A stretch of DNA of 8,819 bases from positions 1 through 8,819 of the forward strand of contig JAGWST010000448.1 in assembly GCA_028869325.1 (NCBI GenBank). The letters run 5' to 3'. The position numbers and the translations under genes are program-made. Each line of letters starts with the position of its first letter. Positions within the stretch are counted from its first letter, which is position 1. The notes under the pieces were generated by a model. That model had not been told where the DNA came from. It did no database searches and saw nothing but the letters and a program-made list of their open reading frames with translations. Shown in pieces: positions 7,795 through 8,819 of this stretch. The DNA comes from a bacterium (lineage in GTDB: Bacteria; Vulcanimicrobiota; Vulcanimicrobiia; Vulcanimicrobiales; SCRA01).

Positions 7795-8219
7795 TGCCGG
7801 CTTCGGGGCGAGAGAGCGGCGTCGGCGGGCGCAGAGCGGCACGTGAGGCGGCTCTGCAGGTGCTCTTCGCCGTGGAGGTCGGGCGGCGCGATCCGAGCGA
7901 GGCGCTGACGGAGGCATTCGAGCAGCCCGTGACGCATGGCCAGGAGCTCTTCGTGAAAGAGCTGGTCTTCGGGACGCTGGAGCAGGCGGAGTCGATCGAT
8001 GCGGTGATCGCGCCGTTGCTCAAGGATTGGACGATCGATCGCCTGCCCACGATCGACCGGCTGGTGTTGCGGATGGCCGTCTACGAGTTGTCGACGATGG
8101 GGACGCCGCGCGCCGTCGCCATCAACGAGGCGGTGGACCTGGCGAAGAAGTTCTCCACGGCCGACTCGGGGCGTTTCGTCAACGGGGTCCTCTCGCGCGT
8201 TGATCTACCCCGCGCGTAG
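7794..8219 (+). CDS. nusB: Transcription antitermination factor NusB
   Basis: A 141-residue all-helical protein of the NusB family, which binds boxA RNA with NusE (S10) during rRNA antitermination. Recognisable blocks are RRAAREAALQVLFAVE at the arginine-rich N-terminus, TIDRLPTIDRLVLRMAVYEL in the middle and AINEAVDLAKKFSTADSGRF followed by VNGVLSRV at the end. GTG 7794 shares its G with the accC stop (TAGTG), and no clear Shine-Dalgarno precedes it, so coupling to accC is likely. The first dozen residues are not conserved, so a start slightly downstream is possible. accB-accC-nusB neighbourhoods are known, for example in Bacillus, where an Asp23-family gene lies between; that gene is absent here. 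Confidence 0.93.
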
Positions 8220-8819
8220 ACGCCGCAAACGCACGATCGGCGCGCCGGCACCGCCGCCTGGGCCGCCGCGCGGGCCCACGCGCAATCCCTGGCACGTCCT
8301 CGCCGCCGCGGTAATCCTGCTGCTGCTGATCGTGGGCGGCGTCATCTCCGGCATGGTCGCCGCGTACTCGCGCCAGTTGCCGGACATCACGCGGATGGCC
8401 GAGTACCAGCCTCAAAAGGCGACGCAGGTCTATGCACGCGACGGTACCCTGTTGGCCGACGTCTATCAGAAGGATCGCATCTGGGTGGGCATCGACAAGA
8501 TCCCGCCGGTCGTGCGCGATGCGTTCATCGCTACCGAGGATCAAGACTTCTACCACCATCACGGGATCGATCTGCGCGGCATCGTGCGAGCCGCGCTGGC
8601 CGACTACCGTCACGACGCCGCCGTCCAGGGTGCCTCCACCATCACCCAACAGCTAGCGCGCGCGCTCTTCCTGAACGACGAGAAGACGATCGCGCGCAAG
8701 GTGGAGGAGGCGTTGCTGGCGATCCAGATCGAGCGCTACTATACCAAGGACGAGATCCTGGAGCGCTACCTGAATTTGATCTATCTGGGCTCGGGCGCCT
8801 ACGGTGTGCAGGCGGCCGC
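8200..8819 (+). CDS. Class A penicillin-binding protein, N-terminal part with GT51 transglycosylase domain (cut off by the window)
   Basis: The frame is open to the right edge (206 complete codons). It reads as a basic, proline-rich cytoplasmic tail (RRRRKRT, then APAPPPGPPRGP), one membrane segment at about residues 33-55, and the start of a glycosyltransferase family 51 domain. The latter shows YARDGTLLADVY, ATEDQDFYHHHGID with the catalytic Glu113, QGASTITQQLAR, FLNDEKTIARKVEEALLA and YLNLIYLGSGAYGV. This enzyme polymerises lipid II into glycan strands outside the membrane. A transpeptidase domain is expected downstream but not seen, so a monofunctional transglycosylase cannot be excluded. 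The start is uncertain: TTG 8200 gives a natural tail and overlaps nusB by 20 nt, but has only a distant GGGG. The next ATG (8353) falls within the membrane segment and would remove most of it. Confidence 0.88.
   Translation, partial: MIYPARRRRKRTIGAPAPPPGPPRGPTRNPWHVLAAAVILLLLIVGGVISGMVAAYSRQLPDITRMAEYQPQKATQVYARDGTLLADVYQKDRIWVGIDKIPPVVRDAFIATEDQDFYHHHGIDLRGIVRAALADYRHDAAVQGASTITQQLARALFLNDEKTIARKVEEALLAIQIERYYTKDEILERYLNLIYLGSGAYGVQAA

Noticed and set aside
8179..8649. Minus-strand open frame of 156 codons over the nusB/PBP junction
   Set aside because: The plus strand encodes a membrane segment and GT51 motifs across this stretch; the minus frame has none.

Overview
This is a GC-rich bacterial window with almost no non-coding DNA. 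It suggests a free-living bacterium with frequent GTG and TTG starts. The accC-nusB adjacency, several divergent family motifs and the codon usage would fit a Chloroflexota-like (Terrabacteria) lineage. That placement is inference; no rRNA or unambiguous lineage marker is present.

Layout. At the left edge, on the minus strand and cut by the window end, is an HD-GYP-type phosphohydrolase. A gap of about 37 bp separates its start from a divergent plus-strand run of eleven genes that reaches the right edge: moaC, a moaB/mog-family gene, a stand-alone receiver, folC, folP, folB, folK fused to a SAM methyltransferase, an accB-like gene, accC, nusB, and the start of a class A penicillin-binding protein gene. 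With the starts chosen here, every one of the ten junctions overlaps. Four are GTGA, one is ATGA, one is TAGTG, and the rest overlap by 8 to 44 nt. This strongly suggests one transcript with translational coupling.

Function. The first two plus-strand genes act in molybdenum cofactor synthesis (cPMP formation and molybdopterin adenylylation). The fol block supplies four folate steps (dihydroneopterin aldolase, HPPK, dihydropteroate synthase, folylpolyglutamate/dihydrofolate synthase). Both pathways make pterins from GTP. The accB-like/accC pair belongs to acetyl-CoA carboxylase, nusB to transcription antitermination, and the last gene to peptidoglycan synthesis. The receiver between mog and folC is an orphan, with no kinase or output domain in view.

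Most notable points: (1) the protein encoded just before accC has the AccB architecture, but the biotin-attachment motif EAMKM reads EALGI, so the modified lysine is missing, and the thumb loop is about five residues short; (2) HPPK is fused in frame to a complete class I methyltransferase; (3) AccC has a one-residue insertion in its catalytic QRRHQK loop; (4) the orphan receiver lacks about six residues between its conserved Ser and Lys; (5) the HD-GYP protein keeps its metal ligands but has Glu in place of the usual Lys of HDxGK. I saw no RNA genes, mobile elements, CRISPR arrays or Rho-independent terminators.
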